Counted from the stretch's first letter, positions 52,213-61,437 are shown. The stretch: DNA of 64,000 bases from Bradyrhizobium sp. MOS003 (GCF_003020125.1 NZ_PYFW01000015.1:1-64000), one strand, 5' to 3'. Notes: generated by a model from the sequence alone, not told the origin. Program-made: numbers and translations.

Positions 52213-52503
52213 GCCTGTCAGCAGGCCGTGCAGCATTCTCGCGTTCACACCGGCGTAGTGATTGAACCATTCGGGTTGCGGGACGTCCTGATAAAAGGAG
52301 TCCCGCCACTTCCAGTAGCGCCAGCCGGAGCAACTCACATAAGCGGCGCCGTTCAGGCTCCCGGACGACGTTTTGCAACCTTCAGCCTCCCATTTTAGCC
52401 TGGACTTGTGCATCTTGGCGGAGCGGAGGATATTGTTCTCGCGCTGCTTCTGGCCGCGGACCTCGCGCCGCTCACGGCGTTCCTCGGGCGTGAGATCTCT
52501 CAA
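52213..52503 (-). pseudogene. DUF72 gene with internal in-frame deletion
   Basis: The first 86 residues (KQRENNILRSAKMHKSRLK, YVSCSGWRYWKWRDSFYQDVPQPEWFNHYAGV) match the N-terminal part of the intact DUF72 protein at 25430-26356, then the sequence jumps directly to NARMLHGLLTG, which matches the last helix (NAKTLHRML). Compared with the intact copy, 192 codons are missing without a frame change. The barrel core is gone, so it is non-functional. No stop follows within the homologous part; the frame runs into the neighbouring gene's antisense. Confidence 0.85.
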
Positions 52504-52940
52504 ATGCAGTGGCCGGTGCGGGCGGCATGGCCTCTTTCCTGCAATGAGAAGGAGCGAGCAGGCGTAAGGGGTTCCTTTTGCCGTTGGAGGCCCATTGAAT
52601 GAAGGTTTGCGATTATGCTGCCGTTACTTTGGCGGAGGGCAGCCAGCGCCAAATTCCGAGCAAATTGATCGCGAGAAGGATGAGATTCTGGATGCGCCGT
52701 GCACAAGGGTGGTCAGGCATGCCACCTGCCTCGCGGCGCTGCGAAGCGACATTGGCCTCAAGACTGATCATTCCAGAAAGCATACGCCTTGATTCAGAGG
52801 CGATCGCCTGGCTCATCATTATCGTTGCGAGACGTATGAGCACTATGCGCCGCATGGCAGGCCCAAGCGAAGGCGAATTTCCTGCGTCTTGTTCGCCGTG
52901 ATCGGCTTGGGGCGCCGCGACACAAGCATGCTCTTTGAAT
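52504..52940. other. Intergenic region without a supported gene
   Basis: About 440 bases. Open frames on both strands lack ribosome sites and family patterns; one minus-strand frame has a hydrophobic stretch but nothing recognisable. Confidence 0.45.
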
Positions 52941-53129
52941 TTACTTCTTTTGCTTCGCTTCTGCGGTTTTGCCATCCGAGCTTTTGGAGCGTTCTTCAAA
53001 CCGATCAGCGCCCTTTGCTAGATCGTGCCCCATCTTGCTCTCGGTTTTCGCTTCGTCCTTCGAGGCCGCTTTGAGCAAGCCCTCAGAGGCCGATTTCCCC
53101 GCTTTTGATGATTTTTGTTCGTTATCCAT
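52941..53129 (-). CDS. Small hydrophilic Lys/Ser/Ala-rich protein
   Basis: A 62-residue protein, MDNEQKSSKAGKSASEGLL to AEAKQKK, with no hydrophobic core, probably disordered. A strong GGAAGGAG site sits before the ATG at 53129. Related small hydrophilic proteins are frequent beside stress genes in this genus (from memory). Function unknown. Confidence 0.7.
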   Translation of the reverse strand: MDNEQKSSKAGKSASEGLLKAASKDEAKTESKMGHDLAKGADRFEERSKSSDGKTAEAKQKK

Positions 53130-53338
53130 TTGTAGCTCCTTCCTGATAAAGGGCGCTTCCCACGAAACTTTCGGTCTGTGCGGCCTTGGACGTACCAACG
53201 TTCAATCAGAACGCCCGGGATATTGTTCCCAGTTCTGTGAGGCTCTCGGTCGAGTCGCGGTCCATGTTGGTTGTTCCTGAAGTCCGGCAGTACCTGGTTT
53301 GGTGCCTTTTTGATGCAGGAGTTAGCCGGTGGGTTTCG

Positions 53339-53548
53339 TCAGCTTTGAGCGAGCTGCCAGTGGGAGGTGATGTCGGCGCCAGTCTTATTGAGATGCACGT
53401 GCTGATTGACGTGATCGACCCAGGAGAGCGGAATGAAGTGATGATGCTGACCGTCCGGCGAACTCTGCTTCGTCAGCTTGATCTTGTCCGTATCGTCCAG
53501 ATGATCGGCTTTTCCGACCATCTTTCTATAGGACGAAATCACGTCCAT
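53339..53548 (-). CDS. DUF2171 protein, N-terminally shorter copy
   Basis: A 69-residue member of DUF2171 (MDVISSYRKMVGKADHLDD, IKLTKQSS, HHHFIPLSWVDHVNQHVHLNKTGADITSHW), about 70% like the protein at 22537-22791. The first nine residues of the family are missing: in-frame codons before the ATG read RRD, vaguely like REH, but no upstream start exists. It starts 25 bases after the PolX stop and is probably co-transcribed with it. It may be a degraded start or a genuine short form. Confidence 0.72.
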   Translation of the reverse strand: MDVISSYRKMVGKADHLDDTDKIKLTKQSSPDGQHHHFIPLSWVDHVNQHVHLNKTGADITSHWQLAQS

Positions 53549-53573
53549 GTCCCGACGCTGGGCACACGGCCGA

Positions 53574-55253
53574 TCATGCCGCTCGGGCGAGCGAGCGCCG
53601 CTTCTGGCGGAGGTAGCGCGTGATCTCCGGGAGCGACATCGTGTTCAGCACACGGTCGGCGGGGACACCGCCCTTGCGGGCCATCACGACGCCCCAGTGC
53701 ATGTGGTCAAGTTCGGGGATCGAGTGCGCGTCCGGATTGATGCTCAGCATGCAGCCGAAGTCGAGGGCCGCCTGGTGCCAACGCCAATCCAAGTCGAGCC
53801 GCCAAGGGTGGGCATTAATTTCGACCACAACGTCGTACTTGGCGCACGCCCGCAGCACCTTCTCAACGTCGATTTCGTAGCCCGGCCGCCGCTGGAGCTG
53901 TCGCCCCGTCATGTGGCCGATGATGGTGGTGTGAGGGTTGGAAATAGCCCGAAGCAGGCGCTGCGTCTGCGCCTTGCGATCCAGCTTGAAGCGCCCATGG
54001 ATGCTGGCGACCACGAAATCGAAGCGCTCCAGAACGTCGTCGTCATAGTCGAGCGACCCGTCTGCCAGGATGTCGGACTCGATACCTTTGAGGATCCGGA
54101 AGTCCTTGCCGAAGCGCTTGTTCAGTCGATCGGCTTCCCTGTGCTGCTGCGCGATCTCCTCGACGGAGAGACCACCGGCATAGTGCGCGGACTTGGAGTG
54201 ATCGGCGACCCCGAAATACTCAAAGCCCTGCTGGCGCGTGGCCTTGGCCATGCTCTCCAGCGTCTCGGTGCCGTCGGAGGCATCGGTGTGGCAGTGAAGG
54301 ATGCCCCGCAGGTCCTGGTCGGTGACGAGCTTCGGGAGCTCGCCTTTCAGAGCCGCCTCAATCTCGCCGCGCCCCTCCCGGAGCTCAGGGTCGATGAAGG
54401 GCATACCGAGGGCGCGGTAGATCTCAATCTCCTCGCCGGCGATCAGCATGCGGCCCTTGTGCAAGCCGTCGGCGCCTAACCGTAGACCCTTTTCGGCGGC
54501 CAAGGCTTGAAGCTGCTCGATGTGGCCAGCGGAGCCGGTGGCGAAGAGAAGGGCGGCGCCGAAGTGCTTGCGGTCGGACACTCGAATTTGCAGCCCGTCG
54601 GCCGATGGCGTCGATGAATTGTCCAGCTTGGCAGCCTCCGCAACGATCACGAGATCGCCGACGAGTTCGCAGCCGCGGCGGAAATCGCCGGCGATCGTCA
54701 CACGCTTGAGTTCGGCGCGGGACTTGCGGATCGAGTCCTTCGCATGTGCGAGCAGCGCGGCGGCGCGGTGCAGGTGGAGGGGGCCTTCTCCGCTTTTGGC
54801 AATCGCGAGGTTCTGCACGATCTTGTTCTGCAGCGCGACGCCGAGTCCTTTCGCCTTCTTGATGCGGTCATCCTTGGCGGCGGCCTCCAACTCCGAGAGC
54901 GAGCCGATGCCAAGATCCTTGTACAGGCGCAGCACCTTCTCCGGACGAAGGCCGGGTACACCGAGCATCTCGAGCACGCCCGCGGGAATCTCCTGCCGCA
55001 GCTTTTCGAGGCTGGGATGACTGCCCGTCTTGTGAACCTTGGTGATGATGTCGGCAATAGCATCGCCGACGCCCGGGATCTCAGTAAGTCGATCTTCGGC
55101 GATGAGCACGTCCAGAGGAACGGCTAGGGCCGCCAGGCTGTCGGCGGCCCGAGAGTAGGCTTTCGCCCGGTAGGGGTTGCCGCCTCGCAAGGCGGTGCGC
55201 TGCGCGTACTCTCGCAGGAGACTTGCCACACCGCGCGCGTCAAGCGAAGGCAT
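53574..55253 (-). CDS. polX: DNA polymerase X with PHP domain
   Basis: A 559-residue repair polymerase. Domain order: helix-hairpin-helix region (EIPGVGDAIADIITKV, MLGVPGLRPEKVL), polymerase X core (about 160-310) and a C-terminal PHP 3'-5' exonuclease domain with GILHCHTDASDGT, YFGVADHSKSAHYAGG and INAHPWRLDLDWR metal-binding residues. Bacterial PolX fills gaps in base excision and end repair. The start overlaps the stop of the upstream gene (TGAATG). LigD-type ligases lie on both sides, supporting a repair role. Confidence 0.95.
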   Translation of the reverse strand: MPSLDARGVASLLREYAQRTALRGGNPYRAKAYSRAADSLAALAVPLDVLIAEDRLTEIPGVGDAIADIITKVHKTGSHPSLEKLRQEIPAGVLEMLGVPGLRPEKVLRLYKDLGIGSLSELEAAAKDDRIKKAKGLGVALQNKIVQNLAIAKSGEGPLHLHRAAALLAHAKDSIRKSRAELKRVTIAGDFRRGCELVGDLVIVAEAAKLDNSSTPSADGLQIRVSDRKHFGAALLFATGSAGHIEQLQALAAEKGLRLGADGLHKGRMLIAGEEIEIYRALGMPFIDPELREGRGEIEAALKGELPKLVTDQDLRGILHCHTDASDGTETLESMAKATRQQGFEYFGVADHSKSAHYAGGLSVEEIAQQHREADRLNKRFGKDFRILKGIESDILADGSLDYDDDVLERFDFVVASIHGRFKLDRKAQTQRLLRAISNPHTTIIGHMTGRQLQRRPGYEIDVEKVLRACAKYDVVVEINAHPWRLDLDWRWHQAALDFGCMLSINPDAHSIPELDHMHWGVVMARKGGVPADRVLNTMSLPEITRYLRQKRRSLARAA

Positions 55254-55532
55254 TCAGCCAGCCTCCCGGTCCGAGCTTTGTGGCGCCGCCGGAGTAAGGC
55301 GACCGCCGGAGCGGTCACTTGGCCGGCGATCGAGAGAGCTCTCGAGCTTCTGGGCTGCGCGAAATTCCTCAAGGTGCTGGACATTGGGGCCGTAGGCAGC
55401 CTCCTTCTTGAGGAGATTGTAGATCCGGCCGGCCACCAGTTGCAGATGCTTTATCTTGCCCCGCGGCATGGATCTCGCTTTGCAGAGAGCTCGGACGGCG
55501 TAGGCGCGGAAATAGTCGAATGCGTCTGACAT
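55254..55532 (-). CDS. Small conserved protein coupled to polX
   Basis: A 92-residue protein: MSDAFDYFRAYAVRALCKARSMPRGKIKHLQLVAGRIYNLLKKEA then a polar tail. Helical and basic; no membrane segment. Its stop abuts the PolX start, so the two are translationally coupled. Similar proteins appear in Bradyrhizobium beside polX from memory. It could bind nucleic acid or PolX; unproven. Confidence 0.75.
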   Translation of the reverse strand: MSDAFDYFRAYAVRALCKARSMPRGKIKHLQLVAGRIYNLLKKEAAYGPNVQHLEEFRAAQKLESSLDRRPSDRSGGRLTPAAPQSSDREAG

Positions 55533-55757
55533 GATGTCAGTAAACGCCGGCTCTCGCCGAGAGTTCGATGCGCTCTGGAAGGATTAGATCGCCCATCGGC
55601 GCCCGTCGGGGCCTGGCGCAAAACCCAAAACCTTGCGAACAGTGAGGTCGCTGGAACTCCTCGCCGCCTTCGAAGTTGCGAGACTCGTTGATTGAGGAAG
55701 GCAGACTGCCCGCCGTCGGCCGCAACCCGGCGGCGGAATTTTTGTGAGTTGAGTAGC

Positions 55758-56699
55758 GTGGCAAAGCGTACAAAGGCGCCTCGGGCCGAAAAGACCGAGG
55801 TCCCTACAATGCCGGGGTTCATCGAACCCCAGTTGGCGACCCTGAAGATGAAGGCTCCTTCGGGATCTCTATGGATTCACGAAGTCAAATACGATGGCTA
55901 CCGCATCCAGCTCCGGATCGACGGTGACGACTCGACGGGCCTACACCCGCAGCGGTTACAATTGGATCAGTAAGTTCTCTAGGATTGCGGCCGCCTTCGA
56001 TATCGAAGGACAGGCCATCGCCGACGGCGAGGTCGTCGTCATCCATGATGGGCGCACGAACTTCTCCGAGCTGCAGCAGACCTCGGCAGGGGCGATCAGG
56101 ATCGACTAGTCTACTTCGCTTTTGATTTGCTCTGGCTGGACGGCAGCGATCTGCGCAAAGAGCCGCAGATCGAGCGGAAGAGGCTGCTCAAGGATCCGAT
56201 CGAGGAGCACGACCTCAAGGAGCCCGTCCTCTATAACGAGCACCACGAAGGGGACCGCCAAGCACTGTTCGCCGCAGCCAGCAAGCTGAATTACGAAGGC
56301 ATCGTCTCCAAGCGGGTGGACGCACCATACCGATCAGATCGAGTGGAGGCTTGGCAGAAGATCAAGGTCGTTCAGAAGGGCAAGTTTCCCGTGGTCGGCT
56401 TCATCAAGGACCCGTCCGGCGTGGCCGCGCTCTATCTGGGCAAGAAGGAAGGCAAGGATCTGGTCTACATGGGAAAGGTCGGGACCGGATGGAGCCGAAC
56501 CACCTCGGCGCAGATCCGCAAGGCGCTCGACACCGTGGTAAGCCCGAAACAGAAGCTGACCAAGACCATCAGGAAGCCGAAGGCCACGTGGGTCGAGCCC
56601 AATTTCTATGCCGACATCGAGTACCGTGACATCACCTCCGAAGGTCTGCTGCGGGCCAGCTCGTTCAAGGGGCTGAGCAAAGGAACGCGCCGATCATAG
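55758..56699 (+). pseudogene. Decayed LigD-type ATP-dependent DNA ligase, second copy
   Basis: A GTG start (VAKRTKAPRAEKTEVPTMPGFIEPQLATL) leads to the adenylation motif IHEVKYDGYR; a shift near 55935 moves to the frame with RSGYNWISKFSRIAAAF and ADGEVVVIHDG, and a second near 56100 restores VYFAFDLLWLDGSD and the rest, YEGIVSKRVDAPYRSDRVEAWQKIKVV to the OB domain and stop. The C-terminal 190 residues are intact. About as long as the copy at 27529-28387 and clearly its paralogue, with shared upstream sequence. Confidence 0.87.
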
Positions 56700-56733
56700 C
56701 GGCGTTTTCCTGGGAGTATGTGGAGTACCGGTC

Positions 56734-56895
56734 ATGGATCCGGAACAGCGAGTTGCGAAGGCCTTAGAAGACGCACAAGGCATCTTGGCCCGGCATGTCG
56801 AGCCCGGCCCTAGGAGATTGCGAGCAAACAATAAACAAGCTGCTGGATGTGCTCGACGACGAAGCCGTCGTGCAGGCGCTCAGGATTCGAAGATG
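56734..56895 (+). pseudogene. Small conserved protein, frameshifted
   Basis: Two frames combine: MDPEQRVAKALEDAQGILARHVEPGP in the first, then DCEQTINKLLDVLDDEAVVQAL in another, with the break near 56812. Together they form a protein of about 60 residues of a type I recall from Bradyrhizobium. Broken here or mis-sequenced. Confidence 0.6.
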
Positions 56896-57039
56896 GAAAA
56901 GCCCACAACAGAACAACTCGACGAGCTCAAGAGGCTCAATGCAATCGCGCGCGTGCCGGACGAATCGGAGATCGTGACCTCGAAGGAAGAAGCCGAAACC
57001 CGGATCCGCGATCTGAAAGACAAGGCTCGGATGGAATGA
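56893..57039 (+). CDS. DUF3072 small protein
   Basis: A 48-residue protein, MEKPTTEQLDELKRLNAIARVPD then EEAETRIRDLKDKARME, matching DUF3072, short soluble helical proteins of unknown function. It starts within the end of the preceding broken frame. Confidence 0.75.
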   Translation: MEKPTTEQLDELKRLNAIARVPDESEIVTSKEEAETRIRDLKDKARME

Positions 57040-57354
57040 GACGATCCCCGGACGCATCCAGAGCGAAGAGCTCGGTCGGTGAAGGGACGTCGATTTCGGA
57101 CATCCGCATGAACTCGATGGACACGTTCGATCCCGATATGCCGTGTCGCGTTCAAGACTGACCTCAATGACCGGATCATCGAATGGAGTGCCCATGGGCG
57201 TCGATGTACCGCCAACACGCGTCGAAATGGGATGAAGGAGTCATTGCCTGGGATGGCCTGTTGCTCAACGGATGGTCTCCCATTCTCCACTCACTTGGAA
57301 CCCGCGAATCCTTGCGGCGTTGCATCGCCATCAAGTTCGCAAGAGGAGCAGCCG
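57040..57354. other. Intergenic region without a supported gene
   Basis: About 315 bases with no convincing frame. GCAAGAGGAG near its end provides the ribosome site of the DUF3606 gene. Confidence 0.45.
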
Positions 57355-57539
57355 ATGACGGCAGCGAAGAAGAAGACCGCGCGTGGACGCAAGCAGGACT
57401 GGGCACGCGTCGCCAAGGGACAGGACTCGAAGTTCGCTACGCAGCGAAGAAAACCGGCCGCTCGGCCTCGGCGGTGAAGAAGGCCGTCAAGAAAGTCGGC
57501 AATTCCCGCAAGCGCGTAGAGAAGCGTCTCGGCCGCTAG
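57355..57539 (+). pseudogene. DUF3606 protein, frameshifted
   Basis: The first frame gives MTAAKKKTARGRKQDWARVAKGQD and the second VRYAAKKTGRSASAVKKAVKKVGNSRKRVEKRL, which together form a DUF3606 protein of about 60 residues. The break is one base near 57430. AGAGGAG precedes the ATG. Members are small basic proteins of unknown function. Confidence 0.7.
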
Positions 57540-57619
57540 GCTCTCAGATCCGGCGTTAGCCTCTGCACGGTTGGCTCAACGTCCCTGCCGGTGACGTACG
57601 ATGGCACTTACGGGCTAAC

Positions 57620-58348
57620 ATGGAAGAGGGCGCACAGGTCAAGGCTGAGATGTGGCTTGGCACAGCGGGATGGAATGTTCCACAGGTCTGCAAGGATAGG
57701 GTTGGCGGCGCGGGCAGCCACCTCGAGCGCCACGCGCGGGTCTTGAACGCCACCGAGATCAACTCATCGTTTCACAAGCCGCACCGGCGTTCGACCTATG
57801 AGAAGTGGGCAAGCGCGACGCCGGATGATTTCCGCTTTTCTGTTAAAGTGCCTAAGTCCGTATCTCATTCGTCACAGCTAGCGCGAGGTGAACTCGATCG
57901 CTTCATCGAAGACAGCGCCGGGCTTGGGGCAAAGCTCGGAGTTTTGCTCGTTCAATTTGCACCTCGCAGAATTCTCGTCGAGTCAGACGCGGAACTCCTG
58001 CTCGGCACACTGCAAGAAAAGACCTCAGCCGCTCTCGTTTGCGAGCCGCGTCACGTAAGCTGGTTCACGCCCGAGGTTGATACTTGGCTTAAGGAGCGTC
58101 GGATTAGCCGCGTCGCTGCGGATCCGGCGCGGGTGCCCGATGCCGGCCTCCCGGGCGGGTGACCGGACCTGCGATATTTTCGACTGCATGGAGCGCCGCG
58201 CATTTACTACTCCGCCTACGACGGGACATACCTGCGCGCGCTGAAGTCACGGCTCGGTCCAGCATCGTCGTCTTGTGAGACCTGGTGCATCTTCGACAAC
58301 ACTGCCGCCGGCGCAGCACTCCAGAACGCACTCGACTTGCTTACTTGA
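57620..58348 (+). pseudogene. Short-type DUF72 gene, frameshifted
   Basis: The first frame (WLGTAGWNVPQ, RHARVLNATEINSSFHKPHRRSTYEKWASATPDDFRFSVKVPK, LLVQFAPR, EPRHVSWF) stops after PDAGLPGG at 58162; the next frame continues LRYFRLHGAPRIYYSAYDGTYL and ETWCIFDNTAAGAALQNALDLL to a stop at 58348. One frameshift near 58160 separates them. This copy lacks the basic N-terminal extension of the 25430 protein and belongs to the common DUF72 type of about 240 residues. Confidence 0.85.
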
Positions 58349-58577
58349 AGGGCCTTCTTGGCAGTATTTGGCTGACAACCCACACGCGGCCTTTGGGGGC
58401 TATCTGCGCCTCTCCGATTTTGCCTCGCCTTCGGGCCAGCCATAGGCAAGCGGACCAAAGTATGTACCGGCCCCAGTCTGTTTCATGTCCAAAAGCAGAC
58501 ATAGCGGTATCCAAGGCAGAGGTCAGCTACGGGCCAACAGCGGAAGTGGCGATTGTAGCCTGCCAACTGAGGCGGCC

Positions 58578-58775
58578 TTACTGCGCCAGTCCGCGACGCT
58601 CTTCGTCGGCAATGGCGGTCAGCATCTCGTACTGACTGGCGAGACCGCTAAGGCTATTCGCGATATTTTGAAGCACGTTGGCTTTCCTCGGCGAAACTCC
58701 GATTTCCGCCGCCTCACTACGGTAATCCGTCGCCAGCTTCCGGCATTCTTCAGCGGACCGCATTCGCAACCTCAC
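58578..58775 (-). CDS. Small conserved helical protein
   Basis: A 65-residue protein from a GTG whose bases overlap the stop of the upstream microprotein (GTGA). Sequence: MRSAEECRKLATDYRSEAAE to IANSLSGLASQYEMLTAIADEER, all-helical. Related proteins of 60-70 residues are frequent in Bradyrhizobium from memory. An ATG four codons in is an alternative start. Confidence 0.65.
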   Translation of the reverse strand: MRLRMRSAEECRKLATDYRSEAAEIGVSPRKANVLQNIANSLSGLASQYEMLTAIADEERRGLAQ

Positions 58776-58858
58776 TGAGCAAACAAAAGCAGCGCGAAAG
58801 CGCCCACGGTAAAAATAGCCCCGGCAATCGCGGTTATCGAGAACAGGTCGTCGCGCAT
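58772..58858 (-). CDS. 28-residue membrane microprotein
   Basis: MRDDLFSITAIAGAIFTVGAFALLLFAQ: a short acidic N terminus and one transmembrane helix. TGGAGCGGGATCC directly before the ATG is a good ribosome site. Its stop overlaps the next gene's GTG, which argues for real translation of both. Confidence 0.6.
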   Translation of the reverse strand: MRDDLFSITAIAGAIFTVGAFALLLFAQ

Positions 58859-59144
58859 GGATCCCGCTCCAGTACGGAGACTATGTTACCGCAACCGGTG
58901 GGCTAGTACAGTTCAAAAATGAACTTAGGGATTGAGCAGGCCCAAACGGTCCGTTTAGGGTCAAAGGCTGCCCTCCCAGGGCTGCTTCACCCGAGTCGGT
59001 TCATCTGTGGCAAGCAGACGTTTCGGCTCTTCGAGCATAGGGCGGCAACGGGCCAATTGCAGACTCTTGCACCGCAGCAAGCGAAACCATGTTCTTTGAA
59101 AAAGCCGCCTGCTAACCTCGCGCTGCGAACCGAAGGAGGAACAC

Positions 59145-60107
59145 GTGGCTCGTTTAGCAACGCGTCGTGCCTTGCTTTTGACTACCTGTTCGATTGCCAT
59201 CGCCGCCGTGGTGAACGCTGAGCCGACACGGCCATGGCGCGTCGGACTGGTCACCTCCGGGCAGAGCGACCGGATTATTGGATGGTTCAGAGAAGCTTTC
59301 AAAGCCAAGGGATATCACGAGGGTAAGGACCTGATAATCGAACTGCGAGAAGCGAAGGGCCGCTACGCGCTGTTGCCAACTCTAGTCAGAGATCTCGTTG
59401 CGCTAAAGCCAGACGTCATAATTGCTGAAGCAACGCCCGCGGTAGCAGCGGCACAACGAGTGACCTCGACGATTCCGATCATCATGTCGCCATCCACTGA
59501 TCCTATGGGCTCCGGCTTCGTCAAAAGTTTTGCCAAGCCCGGGGGCAATATCACTGGCGTAGCGAACATGTTCGCTGACCTCACAGCCAAGACGCTCGAC
59601 ATCGTTCGCCTTCTCTTTTCCAAAGTGCGTAAAATAGGTGTGCTCACTTCGGACAACCCGGTGCATCCGGCCATGGCCGAAGTGGCGGCTAGTGCAGCGA
59701 GCGCGCTCGGCATTTCAGCCCAACTATTCGTTGCGGCGACCCCCGAGGACCTCGACAAGGCGTTCGCAAACATGAAGGCGGCGGAGTGCGAAATCGTTTA
59801 CGTACTGGCGGACCCGCCGCGGCAGGCATTGCCGTCAATTGCACTCGAATACGGGCTGCCCACCGTATATCAGGTCACCAGTTACCCAGACCTAGGCGGG
59901 TTGATGGCTTATGGACCGGACATCAAGGCTCTATTTTTACTAGCGGCCGATTACGTGGATCGCATCCTAAAAGGTGCAAACCCAGCGGACTTGCCGGTTC
60001 AGCAACCGACCAAATTCGAGTTCGTGATCAATCTCGAAACGGCCAAAGCATTGCACCTGACTGTCCCGGACCAAGTGCTCCTGCTCGCGGACAGAGTGAT
60101 CGAGTAG
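59145..60107 (+). CDS. ABC transporter substrate-binding protein, pfam04392 type
   Basis: A 320-residue exported binding protein from a GTG with AAGGAGGA five bases upstream. A signal peptide (TRRALLLTTCSIAIAAVVNA) precedes the two-lobe domain: RVGLVTSG, FREAFKAKGYHEGKDLIIE, DVIIAEATPAVAAAQRVT, IPIIMSPSTDP, NITGVAN and the C-terminal FEFVINLETAKALHLTVPDQVLLLADRVIE. This is the family annotated for tryptophan/tyrosine or unknown ligands, present in many copies in Bradyrhizobium, usually without transporter genes, as here. Ligand unknown. Confidence 0.92.
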   Translation: MARLATRRALLLTTCSIAIAAVVNAEPTRPWRVGLVTSGQSDRIIGWFREAFKAKGYHEGKDLIIELREAKGRYALLPTLVRDLVALKPDVIIAEATPAVAAAQRVTSTIPIIMSPSTDPMGSGFVKSFAKPGGNITGVANMFADLTAKTLDIVRLLFSKVRKIGVLTSDNPVHPAMAEVAASAASALGISAQLFVAATPEDLDKAFANMKAAECEIVYVLADPPRQALPSIALEYGLPTVYQVTSYPDLGGLMAYGPDIKALFLLAADYVDRILKGANPADLPVQQPTKFEFVINLETAKALHLTVPDQVLLLADRVIE

Positions 60108-60325
60108 CGATCATTTTGGGACCCGAAAGTCTGCTCCGGGTCAAACGCGTCATTTTGACCGTGCGCCGACTACTTCCGGTCTACCCCGATTAACAGAAGT
60201 TCGCGGTGCCGGCCGGCATGTCTCAAAGGGGGCCAGAAGCAGAATTGAGTGAAAGTCAATTCCTCAATATAAAAGCGAGCAAAGGTTGCCGGGCGAGACA
60301 TCCTATCGCTGCGCGGAATAGCTCC

Positions 60326-60625
60326 ATGTCACAGGACCTCCCGATAAGGATTACACTGGTACATGGGACTTGGGGGCGTTTGATAATTCAGCGGCCGTGG
60401 CGGACCGGCAACAACAGTCCATTTTGGTTTGATAAACAATCCCCATTTTCAGAACGGTTGCGCTCTGAGCTACAACGTAAGGGCCTGTCGACCATCATAA
60501 CTACATTTCATTGGTCTGGCGCAAACTCGATATTGCATCGTGATCAAGGTGCAGAGGCTCTTGCGAAACATCTGATCGAAGAGCGCCTCAGTTCTCCATC
60601 GTCGCTTCAAGTCGTCATTGCGCAT
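60326..60625 (+). pseudogene. Truncated lipase/esterase, cut before catalytic serine
   Basis: From an ATG at 60326 the frame reads MSQDLPIRITLVHGTWGR, FSERLRSELQRKGLSTIITTFHWSG and LQVVIAH, the start of an alpha/beta hydrolase up to the nucleophile elbow; relatives continue SHGG. Here it switches to unrelated sequence that is antisense of a DUF6894 gene. The catalytic Ser and everything beyond are lost. Confidence 0.7.
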
Positions 60626-60771
60626 AAGCCCGAAGGGCTGTGGTCTCGTATCCCCTCGGCGAGATATCTCATCGCGGCGTCCCGCGCGGCGGCCAAGTCC
60701 AAAAGTTCTTCGCCCTGGTCGTCAAGAATGATGCCCGCCCAGTCCTGATAGTCGAAGTAGAAACGCATGTG
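60607..60771 (-). CDS. DUF6894 protein, 3' end altered by fusion
   Basis: From the ATG at 60771 the protein reads MRFYFDYQDWAGIILDDQGEELLDLAAARDAAMRYLAEGIRD, the DUF6894 core with its FDY and DEEG-like motifs. After HSPSGL the frame runs into the lipase remnant and stops. The usual C-terminal strand is therefore missing. No strong ribosome site. The core may still fold; it is listed as coding with reserve. Confidence 0.55.
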   Translation of the reverse strand, partial: HMRFYFDYQDWAGIILDDQGEELLDLAAARDAAMRYLAEGIRDHSPSGLCAMTT

Positions 60772-60971
60772 GGCCAACACGATCCTGGTCCGGGCGTTCC
60801 TCTGACCAAGCGCCGTCCCATGCGTTGATTTCACTTACTCAAAATGAGCCGTTCGCTACAAACGAGTATCCCGTCCACTCCTCAAGGGCCCCGGTTCACT
60901 TCCTTCAAGGAAGCGCTCATCGATGCATCAGGCGCGTTTGCCAGTGACAGATCGCGAGACGGCTTGTGTGC

Positions 60972-61148
60972 TCAGAGCGGCGGGCGGAGCTTCTTCCGGT
61001 TGAGGGCTAATCTTAGTCTCTCCCTCAGCAGACGGATTTCGTCATATTGCTTTTTGATCTCTGGATCGATGCGCAGCCGTTCTAATTGCTGGTCGTGCAG
61101 TTTCGACAATGCAGCAATATACGAACTTTGGATGGGCGGGACACGCAT
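60972..61148 (-). CDS. 58-residue helical protein
   Basis: MRVPPIQSSYIAALSKLHDQQLERLRIDPEIKKQYDEIRLLRERLRLALNRKKLRPPL, a basic amphipathic helix, with GAAGGGTCATC before the ATG. Stands alone. No recognised family. Confidence 0.55.
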   Translation of the reverse strand: MRVPPIQSSYIAALSKLHDQQLERLRIDPEIKKQYDEIRLLRERLRLALNRKKLRPPL

Positions 61149-61305
61149 GATGACCCTTCAATAGAATACGAGAAAAGCCGATCTCAAAAACTTGGCCGAA
61201 GCACAACTTAGGAAATAATTTGGGGGGCCTTTCTGACAATGCGGGCTCGCTGGCAAAGTTCGCCCGTTGCGTCTTTATGACGCCATCGGGCGGTCCCCCC
61301 GACCT

Positions 61306-61437
61306 TCAGGACTTCAGCTTCTGGCGAAGCTTCCTGATCAATTCGCGGAGTTCCGCGGCATACTCTTCGATGATGCGCCGCCTGGCCTCGTCGCTCTCGC
61401 GGGGCCTCACGTCCTTGTCCGGCGGCATATCACTCAT
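61306..61437 (-). CDS. 43-residue charged helical protein
   Basis: MSDMPPDKDVRPRESDEARRRIIEEYAAELRELIRKLRQKLKS: an acidic start then a charged helix. The ribosome site is weak. The pattern is protein-like; function unknown. Confidence 0.5.
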   Translation of the reverse strand: MSDMPPDKDVRPRESDEARRRIIEEYAAELRELIRKLRQKLKS

